A DNA stretch of 64,000 bases from Bradyrhizobium sp. WBAH42 (GTDB taxonomy: Bacteria > Pseudomonadota > Alphaproteobacteria > Rhizobiales > Xanthobacteraceae). Each line of letters begins with the position of its first letter. The first letter of the stretch is position 1. The stretch spans positions 1,302,001 through 1,366,000 of the forward strand of contig NZ_CP036533.1 in the NCBI RefSeq assembly GCF_024585265.1, read 5' to 3'. The notes below the pieces were generated by a model. It saw only the letters and a program-made list of their open reading frames with translations, was not told where the DNA came from and searched no databases. Below, one piece after another: positions 17,699-27,429 of this stretch. Both the position numbers and the translations under genes were made by a program.

Positions 17699-19492
17699 AT
17701 GCGCAGCTTGCTCAGACTTTGTCCGCTTCTCGTCGCCCTCGGCCTGATGTTCGGCGCCGGGCCTGCTTTTGCCGGAAAGCGCGTGGCGCTGGTGCTCGCC
17801 AATTCGGCCTATCAACACGCGGCCTCGCTCTCCAATCCCGTCAATGACGGGTCGGTGATGGCCAAGACGCTGAAGGAGGCCGGCTTCGACGTCGTCGACT
17901 CCCGGCACGATCTGTCGGCGCTGGACACGCGGCGCGTGCTGCGCGACTTCGCCGACGCGACCCGCGATGCCGATATCGCCGTGGTCTACTACGCCGGCCA
18001 CGGCATCGAGGTCGACGGCTCGAACTATCTGATCCCGGTGGATGCCAAGCTCGAGCGCGACACCGACGTCTATGACGAGGCGCTCTCGCTCGACCGTGTC
18101 CTGGTTGCGGTCGAGCCTGCCAAGCAGTTGCGTCTGGTGATCCTCGATGCCTGCCGCGACAATCCGTTCAGCAAGAGGATGAAGCGCACGGTTGCCTCGC
18201 GCGGCATCGGCCGCGGCCTCGCGCAGGTCGAGCCGACCAGCCCCAACACGCTGATCGCCTATTCGGCCAAGGCCGGCTTCACCGCGCAGGACGGCGACGG
18301 TGCGAACAGCCCGTTCACCATCGCGCTGTCGAAGCATCTGACGACGCCGGGCCTCGACGTCCGCCGCGCCTTCGGCTTCGTGCGCGACGACGTGCTGAAG
18401 TCGACCGGCAACAAGCAGGAGCCGTTCGTCTACGGCTCGCTCGGCGGCGAGGATGTGCCGCTGGTGCCGGTCAAGCTGGCGCCGGCGGCGCCCGTGGTCA
18501 ATCCCCAGGCCGACATCCGCCGAGATTACGAGCTTGCGCTCCAGGTCGGCAACCGGCCGGCGTGGGAAGCCTTCCTCGCCCAGCATCCCGACGGCTTCTA
18601 TGCGAGCCTCGCCAAGCTCCAGCTCGAGAAGATCGGCGCCGAGCGGGCGCATGCGGCGGCGATCGAGAAGGCGAAGCAGGCCGAGGCCGAGCGCGACCGG
18701 CTTGCTGCGCTCGGCGCGCAGAAGGATGCGCAAGCCAAGGCCGCGGCCGATGCCAAAGCCGCCGAGCAGGCACAGCTTGCCGCGCAGAAGGCCAAGGAGC
18801 AGGCGCAGCAGCAGGCGGCCGCCGCCGAGCAGCAGCGCGTCAATCTCGCAGCGACGGCGCCGAGCGCTGCGCCGGCCGCGAGCGCCGCCGGCACCAACGT
18901 TGCCGCGCTGACCCCGGCGATCGCGCCGGCCGACCTCAACCGCTCGGTGCAGACCGAGCTCGGCCGCGTCGGCTGCTTCTCCGGGCAGGCCGACGGCAAT
19001 TGGAATACGTCCTCGCAGCGCTCGCTGTCGCAGTTCAACCGCTATGCCGGCACCAAGCTCGACGTGAAGGTGGCGAGCACCGACGCGCTCGATGCGGTCA
19101 AGGCCAAGCCGTCGCGGGTCTGCCCGCTGGTCTGCGAGCACGGTTTCAAGGCCGAAGGCGACAAGTGCACCAGGATCGTTTGCGGCGACGGCTATGTGCT
19201 GAATGACGACAATGAATGCGAGAAGAAGCGCGCCGCCAAGCCCGCGTCAAAGCCCGCGACCTCGCGGCGCGACGAAGGCGAGGACCGTCCTGCACGGCAG
19301 CGGCCGCAGGCCGGTGCTGCAGCGGGCGGCTACGGCGCTGCTGCGGCGGCTCGCACGGGTCGTGGCTCGGGCGGCAGCGGTCAGATTTTTTGCAACGATC
19401 TGCTCTGCCGGCCGGTCAGGCCCGGCTGCCACCTCGCCTTTCGTGGCGGCGGCGGCCCTCACAATGATGCGAATTACGAGGTCTGCAACTGA
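17699..19492 (+). CDS. Secreted caspase-like (peptidase C14, metacaspase-type) protein
   Basis: 597-aa protein. Signal peptide 1-25 (cleavage AFA-G), then a caspase fold at about 26-250 with catalytic His101 (YYAGHG) and Cys152 (LDACRDNPF). A linker, an Ala/Gln/Lys-rich predicted coiled coil (about 310-390), a conserved globular piece (SVQTELGRVGCFSG, about 415-470) and a cysteine-containing tail (CPLVCEHGF..CTRIVCGDGY, about 480-520) follow; the last part is Arg/Gly/Ala-rich and ends with more cysteines. Rhizobiales carry many such periplasmic caspase-like proteins; substrates and triggers are unknown. It stands alone, preceded by a 182-bp gap with no gene. Confidence 0.9.
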   Translation: MRSLLRLCPLLVALGLMFGAGPAFAGKRVALVLANSAYQHAASLSNPVNDGSVMAKTLKEAGFDVVDSRHDLSALDTRRVLRDFADATRDADIAVVYYAGHGIEVDGSNYLIPVDAKLERDTDVYDEALSLDRVLVAVEPAKQLRLVILDACRDNPFSKRMKRTVASRGIGRGLAQVEPTSPNTLIAYSAKAGFTAQDGDGANSPFTIALSKHLTTPGLDVRRAFGFVRDDVLKSTGNKQEPFVYGSLGGEDVPLVPVKLAPAAPVVNPQADIRRDYELALQVGNRPAWEAFLAQHPDGFYASLAKLQLEKIGAERAHAAAIEKAKQAEAERDRLAALGAQKDAQAKAAADAKAAEQAQLAAQKAKEQAQQQAAAAEQQRVNLAATAPSAAPAASAAGTNVAALTPAIAPADLNRSVQTELGRVGCFSGQADGNWNTSSQRSLSQFNRYAGTKLDVKVASTDALDAVKAKPSRVCPLVCEHGFKAEGDKCTRIVCGDGYVLNDDNECEKKRAAKPASKPATSRRDEGEDRPARQRPQAGAAAGGYGAAAAARTGRGSGGSGQIFCNDLLCRPVRPGCHLAFRGGGGPHNDANYEVCN

Positions 19493-19531
19493 AGGCGTTG
19501 TTTCCGCGACATCGTCCCGGCGAAGCCGGGA

Positions 19532-20224
19532 TCATGTCGCGATCGCGCTCGCTGCGATGTTGACCGTCAGTGCAAGCAACGCCGTGTTGTAGATGAACGA
19601 GACGATGCCGTGTGCGGTGGCCGTGCGGCGGATGGTCTTGTCGGTGATGCCGACGTCGGAGACCTGCGCGGTCATGCCGATCACGAACGAGAAGTAGACG
19701 AAATCCCAATAATCGGCGTGGTCTTCCTTCTCGCCGCTCGGGAATTGCAGGCCGCCTGCGGTCCCGTGTCGATAATAGTCATGCGCGTAATGCAGCGCGA
19801 AGGTCGTGTGCACGGCAGCCCATGACAGCGTGATCGTGGTGACTGCGATGCTCAGCTCCAGCGCGCCGCGATGCGGCGTGCCGAGTTCGGCTACGATCGC
19901 CGCGATGCTGGCGAACGCGCCGGTCGCCGTCACCAGCAGGATCACGAAGCGGCCGTCGTCCTGCATCGCGGCGGCGCGGCGAATGTGCTGATGGTCGTTG
20001 CATAGCATCATCGTGTAGACCAGCACGAGATAGACGGCGATCAGCGCGTCCCAGCCGAGCACGAGCCGCGTCACCAGCCGATAGGTCCCCGGCAGCAGCA
20101 GGCAGACCAGGATGCCGATCGCGAGCGCAATGAAGGTCCGTGGCCGCGCATAGATCAGCCGCATCGGCCGCGACATCTGGCGGAAGCGGACGAGGACGGG
20201 ATCTTCTTTGCCCTCGACCGCCAT
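19532..20224 (-). CDS. DUF1345 membrane protein
   Basis: 230-aa inner-membrane protein with about six hydrophobic segments, matching the DUF1345 pattern (WAAVHTTFALHYAHDYY and DYWDFVYFSFVIGMTAQVSDV are its signature stretches). The conserved His/Tyr/Asp residues in those two loops are suggestive of a metal or ligand site, but no function is known. It starts 9 bp after the ispA stop on the same strand, so the two are probably one operon, perhaps only by position. Confidence 0.88.
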   Translation of the reverse strand: MAVEGKEDPVLVRFRQMSRPMRLIYARPRTFIALAIGILVCLLLPGTYRLVTRLVLGWDALIAVYLVLVYTMMLCNDHQHIRRAAAMQDDGRFVILLVTATGAFASIAAIVAELGTPHRGALELSIAVTTITLSWAAVHTTFALHYAHDYYRHGTAGGLQFPSGEKEDHADYWDFVYFSFVIGMTAQVSDVGITDKTIRRTATAHGIVSFIYNTALLALTVNIAASAIAT

Positions 20225-20233
20225 CGGTATGCG

Positions 20234-21157
20234 TCAGTTCTTCCGCTCGGCCACGAAGCGCGCGGCGGCCTGCAGCACGGCGGCGCGGTCGCCGAAGATC
20301 GAGACGGCGCTATCGGCGCGCGCGAGCAGGTCACGCACGCGCTGCTTGGCGCCTTCGATCCCGAGCTGGGTCACGAAGGTGGTCTTGCCGAGCGCGGCAT
20401 CGGCGCCGGCCGGCTTGCCGAGCGCGGCCGCATCGCCCTCGACGTCGAGCAGATCGTCGGCGATCTGGAAGGCTTCGCCGAGTGCGCGCCCGTAATCGTC
20501 GAGCGCCTGATATTCCGCCTTCGAGGCCTGGCCGAGAATTGCGCCGGCGATGCAGCCGTAGCGCAGCAGTGCGCCGGTCTTCATCTGCTGGATACGGGCG
20601 ACGTCGATCGGCTCGTTGCCGCCAAACCGGCCTTCGCCGGCGAGATCGAGGATCTGGCCGCCGACCATGCCGCCGATGCCGGCGCAGCGCGCCAGCGCAC
20701 GCGTCAAGAGCAGCCTCACATTGGCGTCGCCATGGACCTCGTCGCGTGTAATGATGTCGAACGCGAGGGTCAGAAGGCCGTCGCCGGCGAGGATCGCAGT
20801 AGCGTCGTCGGTCTGCTTGTGCAGGGTGGGGCGGCCGCGGCGCAGGTCCGAATTGTCCATCGCCGGCAGGTCGTCATGGATCAGCGAATAGCAGTGGATG
20901 CATTCCAGCGCGGCGCCCACGAGCAGGGCCGCCTCGCGCGGCACGCCGAATACGGCGGCGCTCTCCACCACCAGGAACGGCCGCAGGCGCTTGCCGCCGT
21001 TCAGGCTCGAATAGCGCATTGCGTCCATCAGTCGCTTGGGCCGGGCGATTTCGTCGTGCAGGATGTCATCCGACAGCAGGCGCCCGAGCAGGGCTTCGGT
21101 GTCATCAGCGGTCTTGTCCAGACGTTTGGCGAAATCGGACGGGGACGTGCCGGTCAT
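20234..21157 (-). CDS. ispA: Polyprenyl (farnesyl/geranylgeranyl-type) diphosphate synthase
   Basis: Condenses IPP with allylic diphosphates to make farnesyl diphosphate (or a similar short chain). 307 aa from the ATG at 21157, which has GGAG nine bases upstream; a frame to 21193 adds 12 unconserved residues. First aspartate-rich motif DDLPAMD, second DDLLD, and the GGKRLRP substrate-binding segment are present. The CYSLIHDD context before the first motif is typical of bacterial FPP synthases. Product length is inferred. It is divergent from mtgA. Confidence 0.93.
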   Translation of the reverse strand: MTGTSPSDFAKRLDKTADDTEALLGRLLSDDILHDEIARPKRLMDAMRYSSLNGGKRLRPFLVVESAAVFGVPREAALLVGAALECIHCYSLIHDDLPAMDNSDLRRGRPTLHKQTDDATAILAGDGLLTLAFDIITRDEVHGDANVRLLLTRALARCAGIGGMVGGQILDLAGEGRFGGNEPIDVARIQQMKTGALLRYGCIAGAILGQASKAEYQALDDYGRALGEAFQIADDLLDVEGDAAALGKPAGADAALGKTTFVTQLGIEGAKQRVRDLLARADSAVSIFGDRAAVLQAAARFVAERKN

Positions 21158-21318
21158 CAAGAGGGGCTCCAGAACTAAAATTCGGCGGGACAATCCTTTA
21201 TGCGCCCGCCCCAGTCAATCGTTTGGAAGGCCTAAAAAGTGCTGGAAAAGGCCCGAATTATCACAGACTTAATGCTCCAGCCCGTGGCCGCTCTTCAGTT
21301 TGCACCGGAAAGGTCGAT

Positions 21319-21993
21319 TTGCGCATCGTCAAAATCCTGCTGGTGGTGCTCGCGGTCGTGGTCCTCGCGCCTTATGCGATCGCGCCGTTCTACCGCACCG
21401 GCCACCCTGTTTCGACGCTGATGGCCTGGCGCAGCTTGCGGGGCGCGCCGATGCAGCGGGAGTGGATCGATCTCGCCGATATGTCGCCCTCTCTGCCGCG
21501 CGCGGTGGTGGCGGCCGAGGATGCCCATTTCTGCAAGCATCACGGCATCGATTGGGGCGCGCTGCGCGAGGCGATCGACGATGCGAGGGAGGACGGCACC
21601 GCCTTCCGGGGCGCCTCCACCATCACCCAGCAGGTCGCGAAGAACCTGTTCCTGTGGCAGGGGCGCGATTTCGTCCGCAAGGCGCTCGAATTCCCGCTGG
21701 CGCTTTGGATTGACCTCGTCCTGCCCAAGCAGCGGATTCTCGAAATCTACCTCAACATCGCCGAGCTCGGCCCGCAGGGGCAGTTCGGGGTCGAGGCGGC
21801 CAGCGCCTATGCCTTCGGCAAGTCGGCCGAAAGCCTCTCGCCCCGCGAGGCGGCACTTCTGGCCTCGATCCTGCCGAATCCAGTCAAACGCAGCGCCCGG
21901 ACCCCAGGCCCGGGCGTCCGGCGGCTGGCAGCCACCTATATGGCGCGGGGGCAGGCGAGCTCGCTTGCGACCTGCTGGCGCGAAAATCGCTGA
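21319..21993 (+). CDS. mtgA: Monofunctional peptidoglycan glycosyltransferase
   Basis: Polymerises lipid II into glycan strands at the inner membrane. 224 aa from a TTG at 21319 preceded by GGAAAGG; a longer in-frame stretch back to 21019 lies over ispA and is rejected. One N-terminal TM (about residues 5-24), then the GT51 domain with the catalytic [13 protein letters not shown], the [15 protein letters not shown] and the [16 protein letters not shown] motifs. There is no transpeptidase domain. It uses the undecaprenyl carrier, whose precursor FPP is made by the divergent ispA. Confidence 0.95.
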   Translation: MRIVKILLVVLAVVVLAPYAIAPFYRTGHPVSTLMAWRSLRGAPMQREWIDLADMSPSLPRAVVAAEDAHFCKHHGIDWGALREAIDDAREDGTAFRGASTITQQVAKNLFLWQGRDFVRKALEFPLALWIDLVLPKQRILEIYLNIAELGPQGQFGVEAASAYAFGKSAESLSPREAALLASILPNPVKRSARTPGPGVRRLAATYMARGQASSLATCWRENR

Positions 21994-22162
21994 TTTTTGG
22001 CCCGTTCCGGGCGCATTTTCCGGCCCAAGAGCCTAGCTTTACGGCCAGCCTTCCTCTATAAGCGCGGCCTTGATCGGCATTCAGCTCGCCTCGTATTGCG
22101 GGTGCTGAGCCGTCCCTTCGCGGACGATGCCCTGATGACACCAATCCCTAGAGGATAATGAA

Positions 22163-22345
22163 ATGGCCGTTCCGAGAAGAAAAACCTCGCCGTCGCGCCG
22201 TGGCATGCGCCGCTCGGCGGACGCCATCAAGAAGCCGACCTATGTGGAAGACAAGGACTCCGGCGAGCTCCGTCGTCCGCACCATCTCGACCTCAAGACC
22301 GGCATGTACAAGGGCCGCCAGGTCCTGAAGAAGAAAGAGTCCTGA
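22163..22345 (+). CDS. rpmF: 50S ribosomal protein L32
   Basis: 60-aa basic ribosomal protein, recognised by the N-terminus [19 protein letters not shown] and the [17 protein letters not shown] tail. It has no cysteine, so it is the zinc-independent (C-minus) form. A GAGGATAATGAA ribosome site precedes the ATG. The 169-bp gap upstream, after mtgA, should hold its promoter. Confidence 0.98.
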   Translation: MAVPRRKTSPSRRGMRRSADAIKKPTYVEDKDSGELRRPHHLDLKTGMYKGRQVLKKKES

Positions 22346-22485
22346 AGCCAGGATCTTTCTCGGGCGGGAGATCGGACCCGCCCGATTTCGGCCAACCCAT
22401 GAGATAGACGGTGACGGCGGCGGAGCGAATGCTTCGCCGCTGCATTGTTCTGTCCGGATATCTTGATCGAGAAGGCATCTCGCCG

Positions 22486-23136
22486 ATGGTCGGTTTCCCG
22501 CTGCTCCTGATTCCGCTCGCGGTCTACAACATCATCGCCTTCCTGATGCCCAGCGTGTCCTTCTCGGACGTGCTGTTCAAGGTGCCGATGATCACGGGCG
22601 AGGCCTGGCCGGTCACGCTCGCCGATCTCCTGCTCGCGCTCGGTGTCGTGCTGCTGCTGCTCGAGGTGGTCAAGGGCGCGCGGCCGGGCTCGAAATTCCT
22701 GATGGACCATTTGCTGTCGCTGCTCATCTTCGGCGCGGCCGCCGCCGAATTCGTGATGTGGCCCAAATTCGGCAACTCCACCTATTTCCTCCTGGTGCTG
22801 CTGGCGATGGCCGATTTCCTCGGCGGCATTGCCCAGCGCACGCGCCGCCGCGTCACCTATGTCGCCGAGACCACGGTGCCGGCGCCGCGCAAGGCCAAGC
22901 GCAGGGCCGAAGCGGCGGAAGATGTGGAGTCCGAGCGCACGTTCGAGCCGGTGATCGCGCCGCAGCCGGCACCGGCGGCGCCGCCCGCCCCGTCGGCGCA
23001 ATCCGTCGCTGAATCCGTGCTGATGGATCACCCGGCGCCAAAGCCGGCGCAGAGCCCGCCTTCGCCGGAGATTCCCTCGCCGCATCTTCAGCCGGGTAAC
23101 GGCACGCCGAGCTCGCCCGACACGCCGCCGCGCTGA
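22486..23136 (+). CDS. Uncharacterised four-TM membrane protein with proline-rich tail
   Basis: I do not recognise a named family. 216 aa from the ATG at 22486 (GAAGG about ten bases upstream; a GTG at 22411 is a weaker choice). Four hydrophobic segments at about 4-20, 45-64, 73-93 and 98-118 are followed by a basic stretch (RTRRRV, KAKRRAEA) and a cytoplasmic tail of about 75 residues rich in Pro, Ala and Ser. The strand order and codon use match neighbouring genes. It follows rpmF by 140 bp on the same strand. Confidence 0.7.
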   Translation: MVGFPLLLIPLAVYNIIAFLMPSVSFSDVLFKVPMITGEAWPVTLADLLLALGVVLLLLEVVKGARPGSKFLMDHLLSLLIFGAAAAEFVMWPKFGNSTYFLLVLLAMADFLGGIAQRTRRRVTYVAETTVPAPRKAKRRAEAAEDVESERTFEPVIAPQPAPAAPPAPSAQSVAESVLMDHPAPKPAQSPPSPEIPSPHLQPGNGTPSSPDTPPR

Positions 23137-23142
23137 TCGGTC

Positions 23143-23466
23143 TCAAGCCACCTGCCGTGTGCGCGCACTGACGCTTTGCAGCGGTTGCTTGCTGCCATAG
23201 GCCATCAGCGCATCCTCGGAGGAGGCGCGGCGGAGCCGGCTCGTTTGCGGCAGCTGCTCGGCATTTGCGATCAATTGTGTGATGAAGCTGGGATCGGGGC
23301 GCGGCAGCGACGCCTTGCGGACCCACCGCAACGTCGGCATCAGCGGCACCAGGGCCGTGCCTGTGCCGTTGTCCGCCGCGTCCAATCGATCAGTACTCAA
23401 CATCGCAATCACCGTTGATCCGGCGAAATTGTCGCGTTTCGGGACGCTGGCGCCGGTGCGAGTCAT
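23143..23466 (-). CDS. Small conserved hypothetical protein
   Basis: 107 aa from the ATG at 23466. The C-terminal half (PDPSFITQLIANAEQLPQ, then SLRRASS-like TSRLRRASSEDALMAY and a final RTRQVA) resembles a short cytoplasmic protein common in Rhizobiales that lacks a known function. It is convergent with the four-TM gene (6 bp between stops) and divergent from the EAL gene. The start is uncertain: no strong ribosome site is visible. I see no domain, TM or signal. Confidence 0.6.
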   Translation of the reverse strand: MTRTGASVPKRDNFAGSTVIAMLSTDRLDAADNGTGTALVPLMPTLRWVRKASLPRPDPSFITQLIANAEQLPQTSRLRRASSEDALMAYGSKQPLQSVSARTRQVA

Positions 23467-23624
23467 GTACTCGCAAGGCCTATGCCGCCCGCACCGGTTT
23501 GGTTCCCACGCCTTCGGAAACGTGGTTTCCAAATTGTTTATCAACTTTGCCTAGGGTCGGGGGCGAATCTGGCTCTATTCTGTGCCGACAGAGGACTTCT
23601 CCACTGTCCCGAATCGAGGCGACT

Positions 23625-25319
23625 TTGACCCCTGCATTGCCGCAAGCCTCCGACATCCTCGCCGCGCTCGGCCAGGCCGTGTTCGCCTGGGACATCGCCA
23701 GCGATGCCATCGTCTGGGGTGAGCAGGTCAGCACCGTCTTCCCCGGCATTCCCGCCGAGCGGCTCGCGACCGGCGCCGAGTTCGCCAAGCTGATCGAGCC
23801 CGCGCAAACGCTGCGCACGGCCGCGCTGGCGCTGACGTCCCCGGTGCACGGCGCCGACGGCACGCCCTATCGGGTCGAGTACGGCGTGCGCATGAGCGCC
23901 TCCGATCCCGTGATCTGGATCGAGGAGACCGGCCGCTGGTTCGCGGGCCCCGACGGCCGTCCCACGCGTGCGATCGGCTCCGTCCGCATCAACAATGAGC
24001 GCCACGCCCGCGACGAGGAACTGAGCAGGCTGGCCCGGCTCGATCCGCTGACCGGCGAGCTCAACCGCTCGCATCTGATCGCGGCGCTGGCCGAGGCGAT
24101 CGAGGAGACGGCCCGCTTTCGCTCGACCGCCGCCTTCATGCTGGTCGGCATCGATCATCTCGCCCGCGTCAACGATGCCTTCGGCTTCGACGTTGCCGAT
24201 GCCGTGATCCTCGACATCGCCAAGCGCATTCGCGCGCGCCTGCGCGGCGGCGACGTGCTCGGGCGCTTCTCCGGCAACAAGTTCGGCCTGATCCTGAAGA
24301 ACTGCACCGTCGACGACATGAACGTGGCTGCCGAGCGCTTCCTCGCCGGTATCCGCGACGAGGTGGTGCCGACCAGGTCCGGTCCGGTCTCGGTCACCGC
24401 CTCGATCGGCGCCGTCAGCCTGCCGCGCTATGCGCGCAACACCGACGAGGCCGTCAACCGCGCCCATGAGACGCTGGATGCCGCCAAGCGCCGCCGCGTC
24501 GGCTCCTTCGCAGCCTGGCGTCCGGATGCCGCGCGCGACGCGCAGCGCCGCGTCAACATTCGCGTCACCGACGAGATCGTCACCGCGCTCAACGAGCGCC
24601 GCATCAGGCTCGCCTATGAGCCCGTCGTCTCGGCCGTCTCGCGCGAGCGCGCATTCCATGAATGCCTGGTGCGGATGGACCAGGGCGACGGCCAGGTGCT
24701 GCTCGCGCCCGACATCGTGCCGGTCGCCGAACGGCTCGGCCTGATCCGCCTGGTCGATCACCGGGTGCTCGAGCTCGTCGTCGCCGAGCTCGCGGCGGCG
24801 CCCGACATCTGTCTCAGCCTCAACATCTCGCCGGATACGACGATGGATCCGGATTGGTGGGCGGGAATCGAATCGCTGATGCTGGCTCATCCCGGTGTCG
24901 CCGAGCGGCTGATCATCGAGATCACCGAGACGGTCGCGATCCAGGACATCGACGAGGTTCGCGCCTTCGTCAGCCGCCTGAAGCATTTCGGCAGCCGCAT
25001 CGCCATCGACGATTTCGGCGCCGGATACACTTCGTTCCGCAATCTGCGCAAGCTCGGCGTGGATATCGTCAAGATCGACGGCGCCTTCGTGCAGAACATC
25101 ACCCGTTCCGCCGACGACCGCGCCTTCGTGCAGACCCTGATCGACCTCGCCCGCCGTCTCGACATCAAGACCGTCGCCGAATGGGTGCAGGATGAAGAGG
25201 CCGCAAACATGCTGCGCGACTGGGGCTGCGACTACATCCAGGGCCGCCTGATCGGGCTGGCGGCAGTGGAGCGCCCGTGGGGCCTGCCGTCGGACAGCGC
25301 GCTGCCTGCGGCGAGCTGA
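23625..25319 (+). CDS. EAL-domain protein with degenerate GGDEF (c-di-GMP phosphodiesterase candidate)
   Basis: 564 aa from a TTG at 23625 (ATCGAGG five bases upstream); the frame further upstream is not supported. N-terminal PAS-like region (about 5-115), GGDEF-like domain (about 130-290) whose signature reads SGNKF (residues 216-220) instead of GGDEF, so it should not make c-di-GMP, and a C-terminal EAL domain (about 310-550). In the EAL part the signature reads ECL, but the metal and catalytic residues are kept: LSLNISP, IEITET, IDDFGAGY, VKIDGAF, AEWVQ, QG. It is therefore probably an active phosphodiesterase with a regulatory GGDEF. It is followed at once by a family C repeat. Confidence 0.9.
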   Translation: MTPALPQASDILAALGQAVFAWDIASDAIVWGEQVSTVFPGIPAERLATGAEFAKLIEPAQTLRTAALALTSPVHGADGTPYRVEYGVRMSASDPVIWIEETGRWFAGPDGRPTRAIGSVRINNERHARDEELSRLARLDPLTGELNRSHLIAALAEAIEETARFRSTAAFMLVGIDHLARVNDAFGFDVADAVILDIAKRIRARLRGGDVLGRFSGNKFGLILKNCTVDDMNVAAERFLAGIRDEVVPTRSGPVSVTASIGAVSLPRYARNTDEAVNRAHETLDAAKRRRVGSFAAWRPDAARDAQRRVNIRVTDEIVTALNERRIRLAYEPVVSAVSRERAFHECLVRMDQGDGQVLLAPDIVPVAERLGLIRLVDHRVLELVVAELAAAPDICLSLNISPDTTMDPDWWAGIESLMLAHPGVAERLIIEITETVAIQDIDEVRAFVSRLKHFGSRIAIDDFGAGYTSFRNLRKLGVDIVKIDGAFVQNITRSADDRAFVQTLIDLARRLDIKTVAEWVQDEEAANMLRDWGCDYIQGRLIGLAAVERPWGLPSDSALPAAS

Positions 25320-25325
25320 GATGCT

Positions 25326-25415
25326 GTAGGGTGGGCAAAGCGAAGCGTGCCCACCATCCTGCTGAATCGTTGGAAGATGGTGGGCACGGCGCAAGCGCGC
25401 CTTTGCCCACCCTAC
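25326..25415. repeat. Palindromic extragenic repeat, family C, copy 2
   Basis: 90 bp; GTAGGGTGGGCAAAGCGAAG at the left, GCGCGCCTTTGCCCACCCTAC-like right arm, inner CGTGCCCACCAT / ATGGTGGGCACG. It lies between the convergent EAL gene and tctA stops. Confidence 0.88.
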
Positions 25416-25424
25416 GAGATCTCT

Positions 25425-26933
25425 TCACGCCCCCTCGTCCAGCGCCACCAGCTCGCGCTTCTTGCGCAGCGACGGCAGCAGCGGCGCGATCAGCAGCACC
25501 AGGGCAAGCGCGAGACACGCGCCCGAGATCGGCCGCTGCACGAAGGTCCAGAGATCGCCCTGCGACAGGATCAGCGACTTGCGCAGATTGTTCTCCATCA
25601 TCGGCCCCAGCACGAAGGCCAGAACCAGCGGCGCCGGCTCGTAGCCGAGCTTGCGCATGAAGTAGCCGATGATCCCGAACGCGATCATCACATAGACGTC
25701 GAAGACGTTGTTGCTGGAGCAATAGACGCCGAGGATCGTGAACAGGATGATCAGGGGGAACAGGATGTTGTAGGGCAGCTTGAGCAGCTGCACCCACATG
25801 CCGATCATCGGCAGGTTCAGGATCAGCAGCATGACGTTGCCGATATACATGCTGGCGACGATGCCCCAGAACAAGCCCGGGTTTTGCGTGATCAGCAGCG
25901 GCCCCGGCTGCAGGCCGTGAATGACGAAGGCCCCGAGCAGCAGCGCCATCACCACGTTCGGCGGAATGCCGAGCGTCATCAGCGGAATGAAGGCGCCGCC
26001 CGCCGCGGCGTTGTTCGCCGATTCCGGCCCTGCGACGCCCTCGATCGCGCCGTGGCCGAACCGCTCGGGCCTCTTCGACAGCCGCTTCTCCAGCGCGTAG
26101 GACGCGAATGACGCCACCACCGCGCCGCCGCCCGGCAGGATACCGAGGAAAAAGCCGAGGATGGTGCCGCGGCCGACCGGACCTGCGCTCACCTTCCAGT
26201 CCTCTTTGCTGGGCAGGAGATGGGTGATCCTGGTGTTGATGACGTCGCGCTTGATCGCGTGCTCGGTGTTGAGCAGCACCTCGGCGACGCCGAACAGGCC
26301 CATCACCACGGGCACGAGGCCGATGCCGTCGATCAGCTCCATGCGGCCGAAGGTCAGCCGCGGCTGCGCGGTGATGCTGTCGAGCCCGATCAGCCCGAGC
26401 ACGACGCCGATGCACGCCATCAGCAGCGCCTTCGGCATCGATCCCTGGGTGAGGAAGGTGAGCACGACGAGGCCGAGCACCATCAGGCTGAAATACTCGG
26501 CCGGGCCGAAGGCAATGGCGAGGCTGGCAAGCTTCGGCGCCACCAGCATCAAGGCAATCAGCGCAAACGTGCCGGCGACGAAGGAGCCGAACGCGGCGAT
26601 GCCGAGCGCGGGGCCGGCGCGGCCCTGCTTCGCCATCTGGTGGCCGTCGATGCAGGTGACGACGGAAGCGGCCTCGCCGGGGATGTTGACCAGGATCGAG
26701 GTGGTCGAGCCGCCATACATCGAGCCGTAATAGATGCCGGCCATCATGATGATGCCGGATTCCGGCGTGCCCGACAGCGTCACCGGCAACAGCAGCGACA
26801 TCGCCGAGATCGGGCCGATGCCGGGCAGCACGCCGACCAGCGTGCCGATGAAGACGCCGATGAAGCAGTAGAGCAGGTTGATCGGCAGCAGCGCGACGCC
26901 GAACCCATGTGCCACGTTGAGAAGCGTATCCAT
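25425..26933 (-). CDS. tctA: Tripartite tricarboxylate-type transporter, large permease subunit
   Basis: TctA-family inner-membrane subunit (502 aa, about 11-12 hydrophobic segments) that moves the substrate captured by TctC using an ion gradient. Family segments visible: [17 protein letters not shown] near the N-terminus, [20 protein letters not shown] and a second GGGA-type loop [19 protein letters not shown]. It is the last gene of tctC-tctB-tctA, starting 4 bp after tctB. The substrate (citrate or another carboxylate) cannot be told from sequence. Confidence 0.94.
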   Translation of the reverse strand: MDTLLNVAHGFGVALLPINLLYCFIGVFIGTLVGVLPGIGPISAMSLLLPVTLSGTPESGIIMMAGIYYGSMYGGSTTSILVNIPGEAASVVTCIDGHQMAKQGRAGPALGIAAFGSFVAGTFALIALMLVAPKLASLAIAFGPAEYFSLMVLGLVVLTFLTQGSMPKALLMACIGVVLGLIGLDSITAQPRLTFGRMELIDGIGLVPVVMGLFGVAEVLLNTEHAIKRDVINTRITHLLPSKEDWKVSAGPVGRGTILGFFLGILPGGGAVVASFASYALEKRLSKRPERFGHGAIEGVAGPESANNAAAGGAFIPLMTLGIPPNVVMALLLGAFVIHGLQPGPLLITQNPGLFWGIVASMYIGNVMLLILNLPMIGMWVQLLKLPYNILFPLIILFTILGVYCSSNNVFDVYVMIAFGIIGYFMRKLGYEPAPLVLAFVLGPMMENNLRKSLILSQGDLWTFVQRPISGACLALALVLLIAPLLPSLRKKRELVALDEGA

Positions 26934-26937
26934 CGGG

Positions 26938-27423
26938 TCAACCGATCCCGAACAGGCCGGACGGCAACTGGATCAACAGCAGCCGCTTGAGCACCCACCA
27001 CATGCCTGATGGCACCAGCACGGCGATCGGGATCGCCAGCGTCCAGCGCACCGGATCGATCAGCCGCAACAGCAGCAGCATCAGCGGGATCGACGACAGC
27101 AGGAATCCGAGCGGCTCCAGCGCGAAGGCGAATGCGGTGAGGCAGGCGATGAGGACAAGCGGCTTGCTCCAGCGCGCGTTCTCCCAGCGCGAGGCCAGCG
27201 TCGGCCCGCCCTCGGTGATCGCCGAGACGATGATGGCGCCTGCGAACACGCACATCAGGATGCCCGTGTAGAACAGCACATAGCCGGAGCCGGGATCGTT
27301 GATGGTGCCGAGCTTGAGCTTCAAGCCCGACCAGATCACGAAGCCGCCGAGCGCGAGCCCGATCAGCCCGCCCCAGAGTTCGGAGTTGCTGAGGCGGAGC
27401 TTGACGTTGGTTGGGTTGGTCAT
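26938..27423 (-). CDS. tctB: Tripartite tricarboxylate-type transporter, small membrane subunit
   Basis: 161-aa protein with four hydrophobic segments, the TctB/DUF1468 pattern (LWGGLIGLALGGFVIWSG first; LLSSIPLMLLLLRLI third). The ATG at 27423 follows GAGGAA; a frame to 27546 would run through a palindromic repeat and is rejected. It needs TctA for transport. A family E repeat separates it from tctC. Confidence 0.9.
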   Translation of the reverse strand: MTNPTNVKLRLSNSELWGGLIGLALGGFVIWSGLKLKLGTINDPGSGYVLFYTGILMCVFAGAIIVSAITEGGPTLASRWENARWSKPLVLIACLTAFAFALEPLGFLLSSIPLMLLLLRLIDPVRWTLAIPIAVLVPSGMWWVLKRLLLIQLPSGLFGIG

Positions 27424-27429
27424 TGCTTC

